Source: WJLY01 sp964399265 (GTDB lineage: Bacteria > Joyebacterota > Joyebacteria > Joyebacterales > Joyebacteraceae). Taken from it: 14,399 bases of DNA. The DNA lies in assembly GCA_964399265.1 (NCBI GenBank), contig CAYNQF010000065.1, forward strand, positions 1-14,399, written 5' to 3'. The notes beneath the pieces are model-generated. The model did not search any database. It saw nothing but the letters and a program-made list of their open reading frames with translations, and was not told the DNA's origin. Every line of letters starts with the position of its first letter. The stretch's first letter is position 1. Both the position numbers and the translations under genes were made by a program. Below, in pieces: positions 1-7,319 of this stretch.

Positions 1-1
1 G

Positions 2-1978
2 CTGTCGAAGGCGCTCAAGCGCACGCTCACGAGGCTCACGGACTCCCCCGAGGACGACACGTGGTCCGCGCCATCTCCGGACGGGGACGCTATCGCCTAC
101 CTCAACGGCGACGGGTACCTGTGGGTGATGTCGGCGGACGGTGGGAACAAGAGGCAGATGCTCCCCGACGCCGAGATCCTGCATTTCGCCTGGTCGCCCG
201 ACGGGGCATGGGTCGCCCTCTCGCGCACGAATCTTGGGCACAAGGAGGACGTCTACATCGTCCCGGCCGCGGGTGGCGAGGCCGTCAATGTCACGAACCA
301 TCCAAACGACGACTTCGAGCCGCAGTGGAGCGACGACGGCAAGCGCCTGAGCTACGCATCGAGGACCGACGATGGCCAATACTCCCTGAAGTACCTGTGG
401 CTGACCCGTGACGATTACTGGAAGACCGACGAGGAGCGGGAACAGGACCTCAAGGAGTCCGGGGAAGAGACGGAGGAGCGGGGGGACGACGAGGCAGGGC
501 CGTCACCGGTCGAGGTCAAGATCGATTTCGAGGGGTTGAACGAGCGCGTGTCGACCGTGATGAACATGCGCGGCGGCTACGAGTTCTACTCGCAGACCCC
601 CGACGGACACTACTACGCATTCCCTTCCAGGACCCTGCGCGACACGGATCTCTGGATCGTCGACTGGAAGGGCGACAGGCTCCTTCAGGTCACCGAGGGA
701 GGCGGTGGGGCTGAAGCGCTACGTTGGGACAACGACGGCTCGACCTGCTACTACCTGGACGGCGGAGGGAACCTGAGCACGGTCAGTATCGACCCCGACA
801 GAGGTGACATCAGCGGTCGAGGTCGCGTGGGCTTCTCCGCGTACGTGACCGTCGACGTCCCAGCTGAGCGCAGGCAGATGTTCAACGAGGCTTGGCGGCT
901 GTTGCTGAACGGCTTCTACGATCCGGACTTCCACGGCGTCGACTGGGCATCGGTCCGAGCTTACTACGAACCGATGGCGCTGGCGGCGTACACGGACGAG
1001 GAGTTCAGAACGGTCGTCCGCGAAATGCTCGGCGAGCTGTCGGCGTCGCACCTCGGCATCTACAAGTACGGTGGTGGCGGCGTCGATACCGGCCTGCTCG
1101 GCGTTCGCCTGTACGAGGACTACGAAGGGCCGGGCATACGCATCAGATCGGTGGTCGCCGACAGCCCCGCGGACCGCGCGGGCATCAAGCCCGGGGAGTA
1201 CATCCTGTCCGTGAACGGTCGCGAGATCGAGTCTGGTGACAACTACTACCCGCTCATGGCAGACGAGGCGGGGGAAGAGGTGCTCGTTGCCGTGTCCGAC
1301 CGACCCTCGATCAGGGGCGCGCGTGATATCCGCGTCCGGCCCGTCGGCGAGGGAACTATCTCGCGTCTCACCTACGAGGAGTGGGTCAAGCGGAACCGCC
1401 GGATGGTGGACGAGGCGTCCGGAGGCAGACTGGGCTATCTGCACATAGCCGGGATGGGGCTCGGCAATCTCCTGCAGTTCGAGGAGGACCTGTTCGCGCA
1501 GGGCGAGGGGAAGGACGGGTTGATCGTCGACATCCGCGGCAACGGCGGCGGCTCGGTGCACGACGAGATACTGCGCTATCTCGACCGCAAGGTCTACGGG
1601 TACACGGCCTCGCGGACGCGTCCTCCGTCTCAGAATCCGCTCGAGCTGTACACGCGTCCTCTGGCCCTGCTCATCGACGAGAGCTGCTACAGCGACGCCG
1701 AGATATTTCCGATGGGATGGAAGTCGCTCGACCTGGGACCGGTCGTGGGAACGCCGACCTACGGAGCCGTCATAGGCACCAACGACGTGCAGCTGATCGA
1801 CGGGACCTGGTTCCGCATCCCAGGCTCGGGGTGGTACGACGTAGCAGGTCGGAACCTCGAGAACTGGGGCATCGAGCCCGACGTGAGAGTCGACTCGATC
1901 CCTGAGGAGGGAAGCCGGGGGCAGGACGTTCAGCTGTCGAAGGCGGTGGGTGTTCTGATGGAGAAGCTCGGCCGGTAG
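2..1978 (+). CDS. Tricorn-like S41 peptidase, 5' end cut by window
   Basis: The frame is open from base 2 to the stop at 1976-1978 (658 codons visible); the ATG at 125 lies inside the propeller and is not the start. Tricorn peptidases process oligopeptides downstream of larger proteases. Domains in order: end of a TolB/WD40-like beta-propeller with repeated 'SPDG' turns (residues 1 to about 260, with a Glu/Asp-rich linker near 140-165), the tricorn core helical region (about 275-365), a PDZ domain (about 370-465), and the S41 catalytic core (about 480-640). Visible catalytic residues are the Ser-His pair in ELSASHLG (His350; codon 1049-1051) and the nucleophile Ser564 followed by Asp in CYSDAEIFP (codon 1691-1693); a conserved Glu lies in ENWGIEPD. 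Full tricorn proteins exceed 1,000 residues, so roughly 350-400 N-terminal residues are missing. The family call is firm; the substrate is unknown. Confidence 0.93.
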   Translation: MSKALKRTLTRLTDSPEDDTWSAPSPDGDAIAYLNGDGYLWVMSADGGNKRQMLPDAEILHFAWSPDGAWVALSRTNLGHKEDVYIVPAAGGEAVNVTNHPNDDFEPQWSDDGKRLSYASRTDDGQYSLKYLWLTRDDYWKTDEEREQDLKESGEETEERGDDEAGPSPVEVKIDFEGLNERVSTVMNMRGGYEFYSQTPDGHYYAFPSRTLRDTDLWIVDWKGDRLLQVTEGGGGAEALRWDNDGSTCYYLDGGGNLSTVSIDPDRGDISGRGRVGFSAYVTVDVPAERRQMFNEAWRLLLNGFYDPDFHGVDWASVRAYYEPMALAAYTDEEFRTVVREMLGELSASHLGIYKYGGGGVDTGLLGVRLYEDYEGPGIRIRSVVADSPADRAGIKPGEYILSVNGREIESGDNYYPLMADEAGEEVLVAVSDRPSIRGARDIRVRPVGEGTISRLTYEEWVKRNRRMVDEASGGRLGYLHIAGMGLGNLLQFEEDLFAQGEGKDGLIVDIRGNGGGSVHDEILRYLDRKVYGYTASRTRPPSQNPLELYTRPLALLIDESCYSDAEIFPMGWKSLDLGPVVGTPTYGAVIGTNDVQLIDGTWFRIPGSGWYDVAGRNLENWGIEPDVRVDSIPEEGSRGQDVQLSKAVGVLMEKLGR

Positions 1979-1997
1979 GCCATCTCCCGGCGCGGTG

Positions 1998-2027
1998 TCC
2001 TCCGGGCCCCACCGGGACATCGGAGGA
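1998..2027 (+). terminator. Possible stem-loop after the tricorn gene
   Basis: TCCTCCG at 1998-2004 pairs perfectly with CGGAGGA at 2021-2027, 20 nt after the stop codon, with a further GC-rich CCC/GGG pairing inside the loop. No T tract follows, so termination is an inference from position only. Confidence 0.35.
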
Positions 2028-2046
2028 TCCTGGCCGCGACCAGACA

Positions 2047-2158
2047 GGACCACCAGAGCGTCAGGTCACCAGGTCACCAGGTCACCAGCTCACCAGGTTA
2101 CCAGGTTACCAGGTCACCAAGTCACCAGATCACCAGGGCGTCAGATCACCAGATCACC
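2047..2158. repeat. Tandem array of degenerate 8-bp units, consensus aggtcacc
   Basis: Fourteen contiguous 8-bp steps can be laid out without gaps from 2047 to 2158. Units at 2063, 2071, 2079 and 2111 are exactly aggtcacc; those at 2095 and 2103 are aggttacc; those at 2127, 2143 and 2151 are agatcacc; single variants are agctcacc (2087) and aagtcacc (2119). A distinct unit type, agagcgtc (2055) or agggcgtc (2135), appears twice. Six units contain the hyphenated palindrome GGTNACC. The array lies wholly between the tricorn stop and a hairpin terminator. Because 8 is not a multiple of 3, any translation would repeat every three units; I see no reason to think it is coding. Confidence 0.85.
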
Positions 2159-2180
2159 AACGCTTCGGGCCATCAACAGA

Positions 2181-2208
2181 ACGGGGGCGGGAAGAAACCC
2201 GCCCCCGT
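2181..2208. terminator. Strong hairpin between convergent genes
   Basis: acgggggcggg (2181-2191) pairs perfectly over 11 bp with cccgcccccgt (2198-2208) around the loop aagaaa. It sits 32 nt past the stop of the minus-strand gene at 2241, and its plus-strand flank is gttgcttct, weakly T-rich. It can serve both the tricorn gene and the convergent exported-protein gene. A damaged version of the same left arm occurs at 3802-3812. Confidence 0.75.
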
Positions 2209-2240
2209 GTTGCTTCTCAGCAACCAGACCGCATCAAGAT

Positions 2241-3482
2241 CTACCTGTACATGGCCTTGATCGCGCCCCAGCTCGAGTCCTGGACCGGCGAGTACTCGTC
2301 GCTGCCGATCTTGACCCACTTCAGGTACCAGCCGTAGTACGCGACGGAGCTGTCGGAACCGAAGAAGAATCCGACCATTACGGTCTGGCCGTCGTAGGCT
2401 GACAGGTCGAAGCAGTCACGAACGAACGTCGTGGAGTCGCCCGTGAAGGTCTCTTCGCCCGCGACGCACTCGGCGATGTACGCCTCCGAGTCGAGGATGT
2501 CGTCGTAGCCACCGAACGGAGTGATGATCTGCCAGGTCGTTCCGCCGTCCGTCGACACCTTGACGTTGCCGCCGTCGAAACCGCTTTCGCTGTAGTAGTA
2601 GTGGCACAGCTCCATGCAGTCGCACTGCGGGCTGATGTCGAACGGACCGATCATGAGCCCACCACCTGCCGAGAGTGGGTAGTCGGCGGCCAGGATGGTG
2701 CCCCAGACGTTCGTCACGGGGACGTCATCGCAGGCGACGGTCGGGATGTTGGCGGGAACGCCCCACTCCCACGGGTTCGGACCGAGGCCGCAGTCGACGG
2801 GGACGGCAGCACCGTCACCGTTGTTGAAGTCAACGACGTAGCAGACGTACTCCGACGGGCAGCACGGCTCCGGCGGAGGCGGCGGGCACTCGCCGATCGC
2901 GATCGCGTCGAGAGAGGCCTGTGCTCCGTCATAGCCGACGTAGCCGAACCCGACCGTGATGGTCTGGCCGACGCTGTAACCGGAGAGGTCGATGCTGTAC
3001 TGCTGCCACTCAAAGTTGACCGCAGCGTTGTTGTCGTCGTAGTAGTTCCATACCTCGGCGCCATCGATAGTGACGATCACGTTGTAGTTCTGATATGGAG
3101 TGACCGCCCAGTAGACGCTCGCGTTGGCATAGAATGACAGGCACTCGTCGCCGGGCTCGAGAGTGTAGTCGAACTTCAGCCACTCGTCCTGAGGGCCGCT
3201 GTAGTCGGCATCGTAGAAACAGACTGCGAAGCAGGAGCCGTCAACGGGCGTTCCGTACGTCCCTGTGCACTCAGCCTGCCACGTCTCGTTTACGTTCGTC
3301 TGGACCAGGGTCCAGCCGGCCGGCGGTACGCCGGCTTCGAATCCCTCAAGCAGAGCCTTCGTTCCGCCGTGGTCGATCCGGAACATCATCTCGGAGGCTA
3401 CCTTGTCCGAGGCGTTCTCAGGACCGGCGAAGGCGGCCGCGGCGAACATGAGACAAAGAATCGTGATCAGTGCGCGTTTCAT
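2241..3482 (-). CDS. Exported two-domain beta-sandwich protein (choice-of-anchor / cleaved-adhesin-like) with WGAIKAMYR tail
   Basis: This 413-residue protein starts with a clear signal peptide (MKRALITILCLMFAAAAFA, cleavage near residue 19-20). The ATG at 3482 is supported by GGAGG 9-10 nt upstream. Domain 1 (about 44-197) has the layout of choice-of-anchor J / cleaved-adhesin jelly rolls: GFEAGVPPAGW near the start, WLKFDYTL, LSFYANAS and LDAIAIGE at the end. A Pro-rich linker with paired Cys follows (199-208). Domain 2 (about 213-393) is an immune-inhibitor-A/MAM-like sandwich with NVKVSTDGGTTW, FGGYDD and VGFFFGSDSS. The last residues are SSWGAIKAMYR, a motif that recurs in this window. 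No catalytic site is visible, so adhesion, carbohydrate binding or a surface structural role are all possible. The gene is monocistronic, with its own promoter and terminator. Confidence 0.85.
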   Translation of the reverse strand: MKRALITILCLMFAAAAFAGPENASDKVASEMMFRIDHGGTKALLEGFEAGVPPAGWTLVQTNVNETWQAECTGTYGTPVDGSCFAVCFYDADYSGPQDEWLKFDYTLEPGDECLSFYANASVYWAVTPYQNYNVIVTIDGAEVWNYYDDNNAAVNFEWQQYSIDLSGYSVGQTITVGFGYVGYDGAQASLDAIAIGECPPPPPEPCCPSEYVCYVVDFNNGDGAAVPVDCGLGPNPWEWGVPANIPTVACDDVPVTNVWGTILAADYPLSAGGGLMIGPFDISPQCDCMELCHYYYSESGFDGGNVKVSTDGGTTWQIITPFGGYDDILDSEAYIAECVAGEETFTGDSTTFVRDCFDLSAYDGQTVMVGFFFGSDSSVAYYGWYLKWVKIGSDEYSPVQDSSWGAIKAMYR

Positions 3483-3522
3483 CAGTGCCTTCCTCCTGCA
3501 ACATGGTTGCGTGGAGAAACAC

Positions 3523-3558
3523 CTAACAGCGAACGGACAGCAGTTCCGGCCTGTACAT
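3523..3558 (-). other. Possible 11-codon leader mini-ORF upstream of the exported-protein gene
   Basis: In the leader of the gene starting at 3482, an ATG at 3558 opens MYRPELLSVRC and stops 40 nt before the main ATG. It overlaps AGGAGGTGAT (3557-3566), a 10-base match to the complement of the usual 16S rRNA 3' tail. The gap between GGAGG and this ATG is only 2 nt, shorter than ideal, so the site might instead simply hold ribosomes. The peptide has no obvious attenuation codon run. Confidence 0.3.
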
Positions 3559-3715
3559 CACCTCCTCTCACGCTCTCAGTGTCCGCAAGAGAAGCTGCAT
3601 GCGAAGTATGACCGCCAGACAGACATCGCCACGGACCCGAAGGCGGCCGGCGAAGTGCCCTGGTCTTTTCGGAGGGTGTTGTCTCTGTCATGCAGCGCGT
3701 ACGCAACTCAATGCT

Positions 3716-3743
3716 CAAGCAAGCACATTGTACATCTTGCTTG
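3716..3743. promoter_or_regulatory. Inverted repeat over the -10 box (candidate operator)
   Basis: CAAGCAAG (3716-3723) and CTTGCTTG (3736-3743) are perfect 8-bp inverted arms separated by 12 bp that contain the -10 TACAAT. Half-sites about 20 bp centre to centre, two helical turns, over a promoter are what a dimeric repressor site looks like. No regulator gene is nearby. Confidence 0.45.
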
Positions 3744-3756
3744 CCACTCTGGTCAA
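3727..3756 (-). promoter_or_regulatory. Sigma-70-type promoter for the exported-protein gene
   Basis: Reading the minus strand, -35 TTGACC (3756-3751) and -10 TACAAT (3732-3727) are separated by 18 nt; each matches five of six consensus bases. Transcription would start near 3720, giving a leader of about 238 nt before the ATG at 3482. Confidence 0.6.
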
Positions 3757-3801
3757 GAGTGTGCCGAGCGGTCGGAGCCGGCGGGTGGTTCAGCTGGAGT
3801 G

Positions 3802-3826
3802 ACGGGGGCGGGGAGTTCCCCCCTCG
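3802..3826 (-). terminator. Decayed copy of the 2181-2208 hairpin, downstream of the pseudogene
   Basis: The left arm acgggggcggg (3802-3812) is identical to the arm at 2181-2191. It is followed by gagttccccccctcg-like sequence in place of the perfect right arm, so pairing is reduced to a short GGGGA/TCCCC core. It lies roughly 65 nt after the pseudogene stop, the same arrangement as the intact gene and its terminator, which supports duplication of a gene end together with its terminator. Confidence 0.4.
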
Positions 3827-3890
3827 GCTCTCTGACATCGTGAACATGCGCTCAGGATTCCACGGGTGATGGCATGCTCGCGTCGGCCAC

Positions 3891-4064
3891 CTACTGCCTG
3901 TACATCGCCTTGATGTTGCCCCAGCTCGAATCCCGGACAGGCGATGTCTCGTCGGCTCCGAGCTTCACCTACTTCAGGTATCAGTCGGGGCACGTGACGG
4001 AGCCGTCGGGGCCGAGGAAGAACCCGATCATCAGGGAGAGAACAATGATGATCGTACGTCTCAT
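3891..4064 (-). pseudogene. Miniature decayed paralogue of the 2241-3482 gene: signal-peptide start fused to the WGNIKAMYR tail
   Basis: From ATG 4064 to TAG 3891 the frame is 58 codons. It starts with a signal-like MRRTIIIVLSLM, preceded by a good ribosome-binding site (GGGAGG, 8 nt upstream). It continues as IGFFLGPDGSV...YLK...VKLGADETSPVRDSSWGNIKAMYRQ. The second part aligns with the last 45 or so residues of the 413-residue neighbour (VGFFFGSDSSV...GWYLKWVKIGSDEYSPVQDSSWGAIKAMYR). Both Trp codons of GWYLKW are stops here (TGA, then TAG). The middle of the parent, about 355 residues, is missing with the frame kept, as after an internal deletion between similar LM/VMVG segments. A damaged terminator copy lies downstream. 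At most a 27-residue peptide could be made. Confidence 0.8.
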
Positions 4065-4186
4065 CCGGCGGGCCTCCCAGCGAGTTGCAGACAGGAGAGG
4101 TCTCCGCTGCTAGACTACGGTGCAGACAGTGTGTTTCGGGCAGGGAGTCACGAGTCAGCGAGCCATGAAGAGACGGAGGAGGCGCG

Positions 4187-4747
4187 ATGAGAAGCCTACC
4201 CTGCATCATCAGCGTCGTGCTTGTAGCGCTCGTCGCGTTCGCGGCTCCCGCCTGGGGCGGGATCGTGGACCTCGCGGTGGGCGTGTACGGCGGCGCGAAC
4301 TTCCCCGTGGACGAGTCAGGCGATGCCGGGACTGTGTACGGCGCCAAGCTGCGAGTGCTGCCGCCTCTCCCGATGATCGGCGCCGAGGCCTATTACCAGA
4401 GAATCGGCAGACAGGACCCGAAGGACGTCTGGAACAACGGCGACGTCAGCATCGACTTCAACGGTGACGGATTCAACGTCTACGGTGCCGACGTGCTCAT
4501 CGGAGGCGTGCGCGGGATGCCGGGCTTCAAGTGGTACGGGATAGCGGGAGTCAACTTCGTGGAGTTCTCGAAGGACGGGTCCGGCGAGACGCGCATGGGT
4601 GGAGAACTCGGAGTCGGCCTCGAACTCGTTCCGCCGGCTCTCGGTCTGTCGGTCGAAGGTCGCGCAATGGTCTCGTTCCTCGGTTGGGGAGAGAAGCCCG
4701 ACCCGCAGATGGCGACGGTCACGGTCGGACTCAACTACTACTTCTGA
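4187..4747 (+). CDS. Small outer-membrane beta-barrel protein
   Basis: This 186-residue protein has a signal peptide (MRSLPCIISVVLVALVAFAAPAWG, about 24 residues). It continues in alternating polar/hydrophobic strands with aromatic girdle residues and short Gly/Asp/Asn-rich turns: VGVYGGANF, GAEAYYQRI, YGADVLIGGV, KWYGIAGVNFVEF, MGGELGVGLEL, SVEGRAMVSFLGW, and finally TVTVGLNYYF. The terminal Phe is the usual BAM recognition residue. About eight strands fit, as in OmpX/OmpA-type small barrels. GGAGGAGG 4-5 nt before the ATG decides the start. It runs alone between the minus-strand pseudogene and a hairpin at 4881. The barrel assignment is strong; the ligand or function is not recognisable. 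Confidence 0.82.
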   Translation: MRSLPCIISVVLVALVAFAAPAWGGIVDLAVGVYGGANFPVDESGDAGTVYGAKLRVLPPLPMIGAEAYYQRIGRQDPKDVWNNGDVSIDFNGDGFNVYGADVLIGGVRGMPGFKWYGIAGVNFVEFSKDGSGETRMGGELGVGLELVPPALGLSVEGRAMVSFLGWGEKPDPQMATVTVGLNYYF

Positions 4748-4880
4748 GGCGGTCCCTGATTCTGGTCGCAGTCAGGGCTCTGGCCAGGACAGGCTTCCGG
4801 TTCTGAGCCAATCCCCCGTCATGGTTTGGGGCGGCCGTCGGTTCGGCCTTGCGGTCCTGTTCCGACCTCAGACAGGCAAA

Positions 4881-4910
4881 ACGGGGCCCCCGCTCGAGCG
4901 GAGGCCCCGT
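4881..4910. terminator. Bidirectional terminator between the barrel gene and the subtilase
   Basis: A 30-nt inverted repeat has outer arms ACGGGGCC (4881-4888) and GGCCCCGT (4903-4910) and an inner palindrome CCGCTCGAGCGG. On the minus strand the arm runs into TTTTGCCTGTCT, a typical intrinsic terminator for the subtilase ending at 4929. On the plus strand it follows the barrel gene by 133 nt. Confidence 0.75.
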
Positions 4911-4928
4911 CCTGTTGCAGGCACACTC

Positions 4929-7319
4929 CTACTTGAGCAGCGTCATCTTCCTCGTCAGCTTCTCGCCGCCGTATGACAGCTCGCAGAAGTAGATACCGCT
5001 GGCGGCCGCATGGCCGAGGTCGTCGGTCCCGTTCCACACGACCGAGTGGCTGCCCGGGTCCTGAACGCGGTCGACAAGCGTGCGCACGAGCCTGCCGTCC
5101 ACCGAGTAGACGCGCAACGAGGCGCGCGCCTGGCCCGTCGGGACCGGCCGCAGCTCGTAGGTGATGACGGCCGTCGGGTTGAACGGGTTCGGCGATATCC
5201 CTGCGAACGTCATCGGCATGCCGCCGTCGAACGGCAGTTCCTCCGCGCTCGATGTCTCCGGCCAGTCCGCGAACGAGCCGGTCGAGACGAGTGCGAACGG
5301 CTGCGGTCCGTGCGGCACGGTCGTGCCGTCCACCTGCACCGTGTAGGTCCCGGTCGCGGGACTCGACAGCCTGACCACCTCCTCGACGTTGAGCGCATCG
5401 TAGGAGCCACCGGTCACGGACTGCCCTCCGCTCATCACGTTGCCCTTGTACGTTCCGGCGGGTCCGGTGACCGTGAGGTCGAGGTTGTTCTGTATGGCGA
5501 CGCCGGCCCCGGCCGTAGCGGGGTAGTCGGTCCAGACTAGCGTGATCTCCAGGGGCACCGAACTGGAGTCGACCTCGAACTCGTAGGACTCGCTTCCGCC
5601 CTGGGACACGCCGTTGGTCCAGTCCTCAACGATCAGCTCGCGGGCGTCGCCGTCGAAGTAGAGAGCGTCGTCAAGCAGCACGCGGCCCCAGCCCTCGTTG
5701 TTGTTCGGGATGTCGGCCGACGCGATGTCCGTGGCCGAGTTGACGACCGTGGCCTTGATGAGGGCCGCGCTGGGTGTGATGGCGTCGCCCGGCGTCTTCG
5801 AGCCCGTCGGGTACCAACCCTCGACGTAGTACTGACGCGTCAGCGCGGCGCATCCCGCCACCGCCGGCGTCGCCATCGACGTACCCTGGAACGGCGAGCT
5901 TGCGACGTTGCAGGTCATCGCGGGCGGGTTGCCAATGTCGTTGTCCGCGGAGTTGACGTAGCTGTAGCCGGCCTCACCGCCGGGCGCGCAGACCGTGGGC
6001 TTCAGGCGCCCGTCGCTCGCTGGACCGCGGCTCGAGTAGCCCGCTATTACGTCCTGGTCCGGGGGCCTGCGTGTCGCGCCGACGGTGATGCAGTTCTTCG
6101 CAGTACCAGGGTACGTGACGGTGCTGGATGCCGAGCCCGAGTTGCCGGCCGCGAACACGACGAGAAAGTCGGGGTGGCTCCACATGAAGTCGTCGACGCC
6201 GGCTGCGTACGTGTCGTAGCTGTTCTCGCTGCCGCCCCAGGAGTTCGAGTGGATCCTGGCGCCGAGGTTGTAGGCGCTCGTGTAGGCGGCCGCGCAGCTC
6301 GTCGGGATCGCCACCTCGCCGACCGTGCAGCTCCACTCGTCGTCGACCCCGACGTCCTGAAGGACGAGCTTTGCTTCGTAGGCCATGCCGTTGTAGCTGT
6401 AATTGCCGGGGTTGATGTACGACTGGTCGCCGGCCAGGGTTCCGCAGACGTGTGTGCCGTGACCTGTGTCACAGCCGTCGTACGCGGCGCCGCCGTACAG
6501 AGAGTAGTTGATGACCTTGCGGTGCGACGGCCCGGGCGCGGCGCCGCCGGTCTCGCGGAACCAGCATGAGTTGTAGTCGAGGCCGGAGTCCATGACGCCC
6601 ACTATCTGATCCTCGCCGTGAAGACCCTTGTCCCAGACCGGCGTGCTGCCCGATACGTTCGACTGGACGACCCACTTGGTCTGGTCGTTCATGAGGTAGA
6701 ACTCGGGCTTCTCCTCGATCCACCAGACGTCGTCAAGCCGCGCCAGCTCGTTGACGAGCGCGGGCGCCGCGTGGACGACGAGTAGCCTCTGGAATCCGTC
6801 GTCGACCTGCTCGAGCACTTCTCCGCCCAGCTTCTGCACGAGCGTCGACGTGCCGTCCAGGTCGTCGAACACGCGCACGGTCAGCGTGACGAACGAGTCA
6901 CCCGCGCGCCTCGGGTTTCTTAGCTCGTGCTTGCCGATGGTGGGGGAGAGCTTGTAGGAGGGGTGGAACGGGCCGATCCATGCGACGTCCGGAGACGTTG
7001 CCGCAGCAGCGGCGGCCTCGGGCGTCATCTTCACGATGTACGTCCAGTCAGGGATATACGCGACGAGTTCGCCGCCCGCGAGCGCCACAGAGGACTTGCG
7101 TCCGTCCGTGGGCGGACCTGAGAGTTGGACCAGGTAGTGGGCGCTCACGTCGGCGACCGGCTCGGCGGCCTTGAGCCACCCCTCGACCGCCGGCTCACCT
7201 TCCGCCGGGTCGAACGAGCGCGTCACCAGGTGGATCGTCGCGGCCTGAGCCGCTCCCGCCGCGAGCACCACGGCCAGCATCGCCGTCAGCAGCGATGAGC
7301 CAATAGCCGATCTTGCCAC
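4929..7319 (-). CDS. Secreted subtilisin-like (S8) serine protease with KP-43-like barrel and FlgD-like C-terminal domain
   Basis: The chosen start is GTG at 7319: AAAGGAGG lies 5 nt upstream and a good signal peptide follows at once (VARSAIGSSLLTAMLAVVLA..., cleavage near 26). An ATG at 7436 in the same frame lacks this and would bury the signal. The protein is 796 residues. A long propeptide-like region spans about 27-215. The S8 triad is Asp244 (VMDSG), His287 (GHGTHVCGT) and Ser481 (GTSMATP), with oxyanion Asn393 (AAGNSG). Residues 565-680 resemble the C-terminal jelly roll of the KP-43 alkaline proteases (LVWTDYP, NNLDLTVTGP). The last 95 residues are a FlgD-Ig-like domain (ISPNPFNPTAVITYEL, GRLVRTLVD, WNGTDDLGH, SGIYFCEL, ending KMTLLK), the sort of tail used for secretion/anchoring in FCB bacteria. 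Extracellular proteolysis is the likely role. Confidence 0.95.
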   Translation of the reverse strand: MARSAIGSSLLTAMLAVVLAAGAAQAATIHLVTRSFDPAEGEPAVEGWLKAAEPVADVSAHYLVQLSGPPTDGRKSSVALAGGELVAYIPDWTYIVKMTPEAAAAAATSPDVAWIGPFHPSYKLSPTIGKHELRNPRRAGDSFVTLTVRVFDDLDGTSTLVQKLGGEVLEQVDDGFQRLLVVHAAPALVNELARLDDVWWIEEKPEFYLMNDQTKWVVQSNVSGSTPVWDKGLHGEDQIVGVMDSGLDYNSCWFRETGGAAPGPSHRKVINYSLYGGAAYDGCDTGHGTHVCGTLAGDQSYINPGNYSYNGMAYEAKLVLQDVGVDDEWSCTVGEVAIPTSCAAAYTSAYNLGARIHSNSWGGSENSYDTYAAGVDDFMWSHPDFLVVFAAGNSGSASSTVTYPGTAKNCITVGATRRPPDQDVIAGYSSRGPASDGRLKPTVCAPGGEAGYSYVNSADNDIGNPPAMTCNVASSPFQGTSMATPAVAGCAALTRQYYVEGWYPTGSKTPGDAITPSAALIKATVVNSATDIASADIPNNNEGWGRVLLDDALYFDGDARELIVEDWTNGVSQGGSESYEFEVDSSSVPLEITLVWTDYPATAGAGVAIQNNLDLTVTGPAGTYKGNVMSGGQSVTGGSYDALNVEEVVRLSSPATGTYTVQVDGTTVPHGPQPFALVSTGSFADWPETSSAEELPFDGGMPMTFAGISPNPFNPTAVITYELRPVPTGQARASLRVYSVDGRLVRTLVDRVQDPGSHSVVWNGTDDLGHAAASGIYFCELSYGGEKLTRKMTLLK

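Larger units (their letters stand above)
3483..3890. other. 408-bp gene-free stretch: leader, promoter and terminator remnant
   Basis: This stretch holds, in minus-strand order, the decayed terminator of the pseudogene, the promoter with its dyad, and a leader of about 238 nt with the mini-ORF and strong Shine-Dalgarno-like site for the gene at 3482. Open frames crossing it on both strands have biased, shadow-like composition (Arg/Ser/Pro-rich, no ribosome sites), and I do not call any of them. Confidence 0.6.

Noticed and set aside
719..2053. Long minus-strand open frame (444 codons) opposite the tricorn gene
   Set aside because: It lies entirely antisense to a peptidase with clear catalytic motifs, is rich in Arg/Val/Asp shadow composition, has no family features and reads through the tricorn stop.
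2047..2158. CRISPR array
   Set aside because: The units are 8 bp with no spacers and no cas genes nearby.
3482..3847. Minus-strand 121-codon frame in the leader of the exported-protein gene
   Set aside because: Composition is unlike a real protein, there is no ribosome site at its ATG, and it covers the promoter and leader features.
2241..4064. Diversity-generating retroelement (template/variable repeat pair) from the two similar gene ends
   Set aside because: The differences are not adenine-specific, there is no reverse transcriptase in the window, and one copy contains stops and a deletion as expected of decay.
3891..4064. Stop-codon readthrough or recoding of Trp codons in the minigene
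   Set aside because: Both TGA and TAG replace Trp, whereas TGG codes Trp normally in neighbouring genes and TGA/TAG end them; a recoding system would not cover both.
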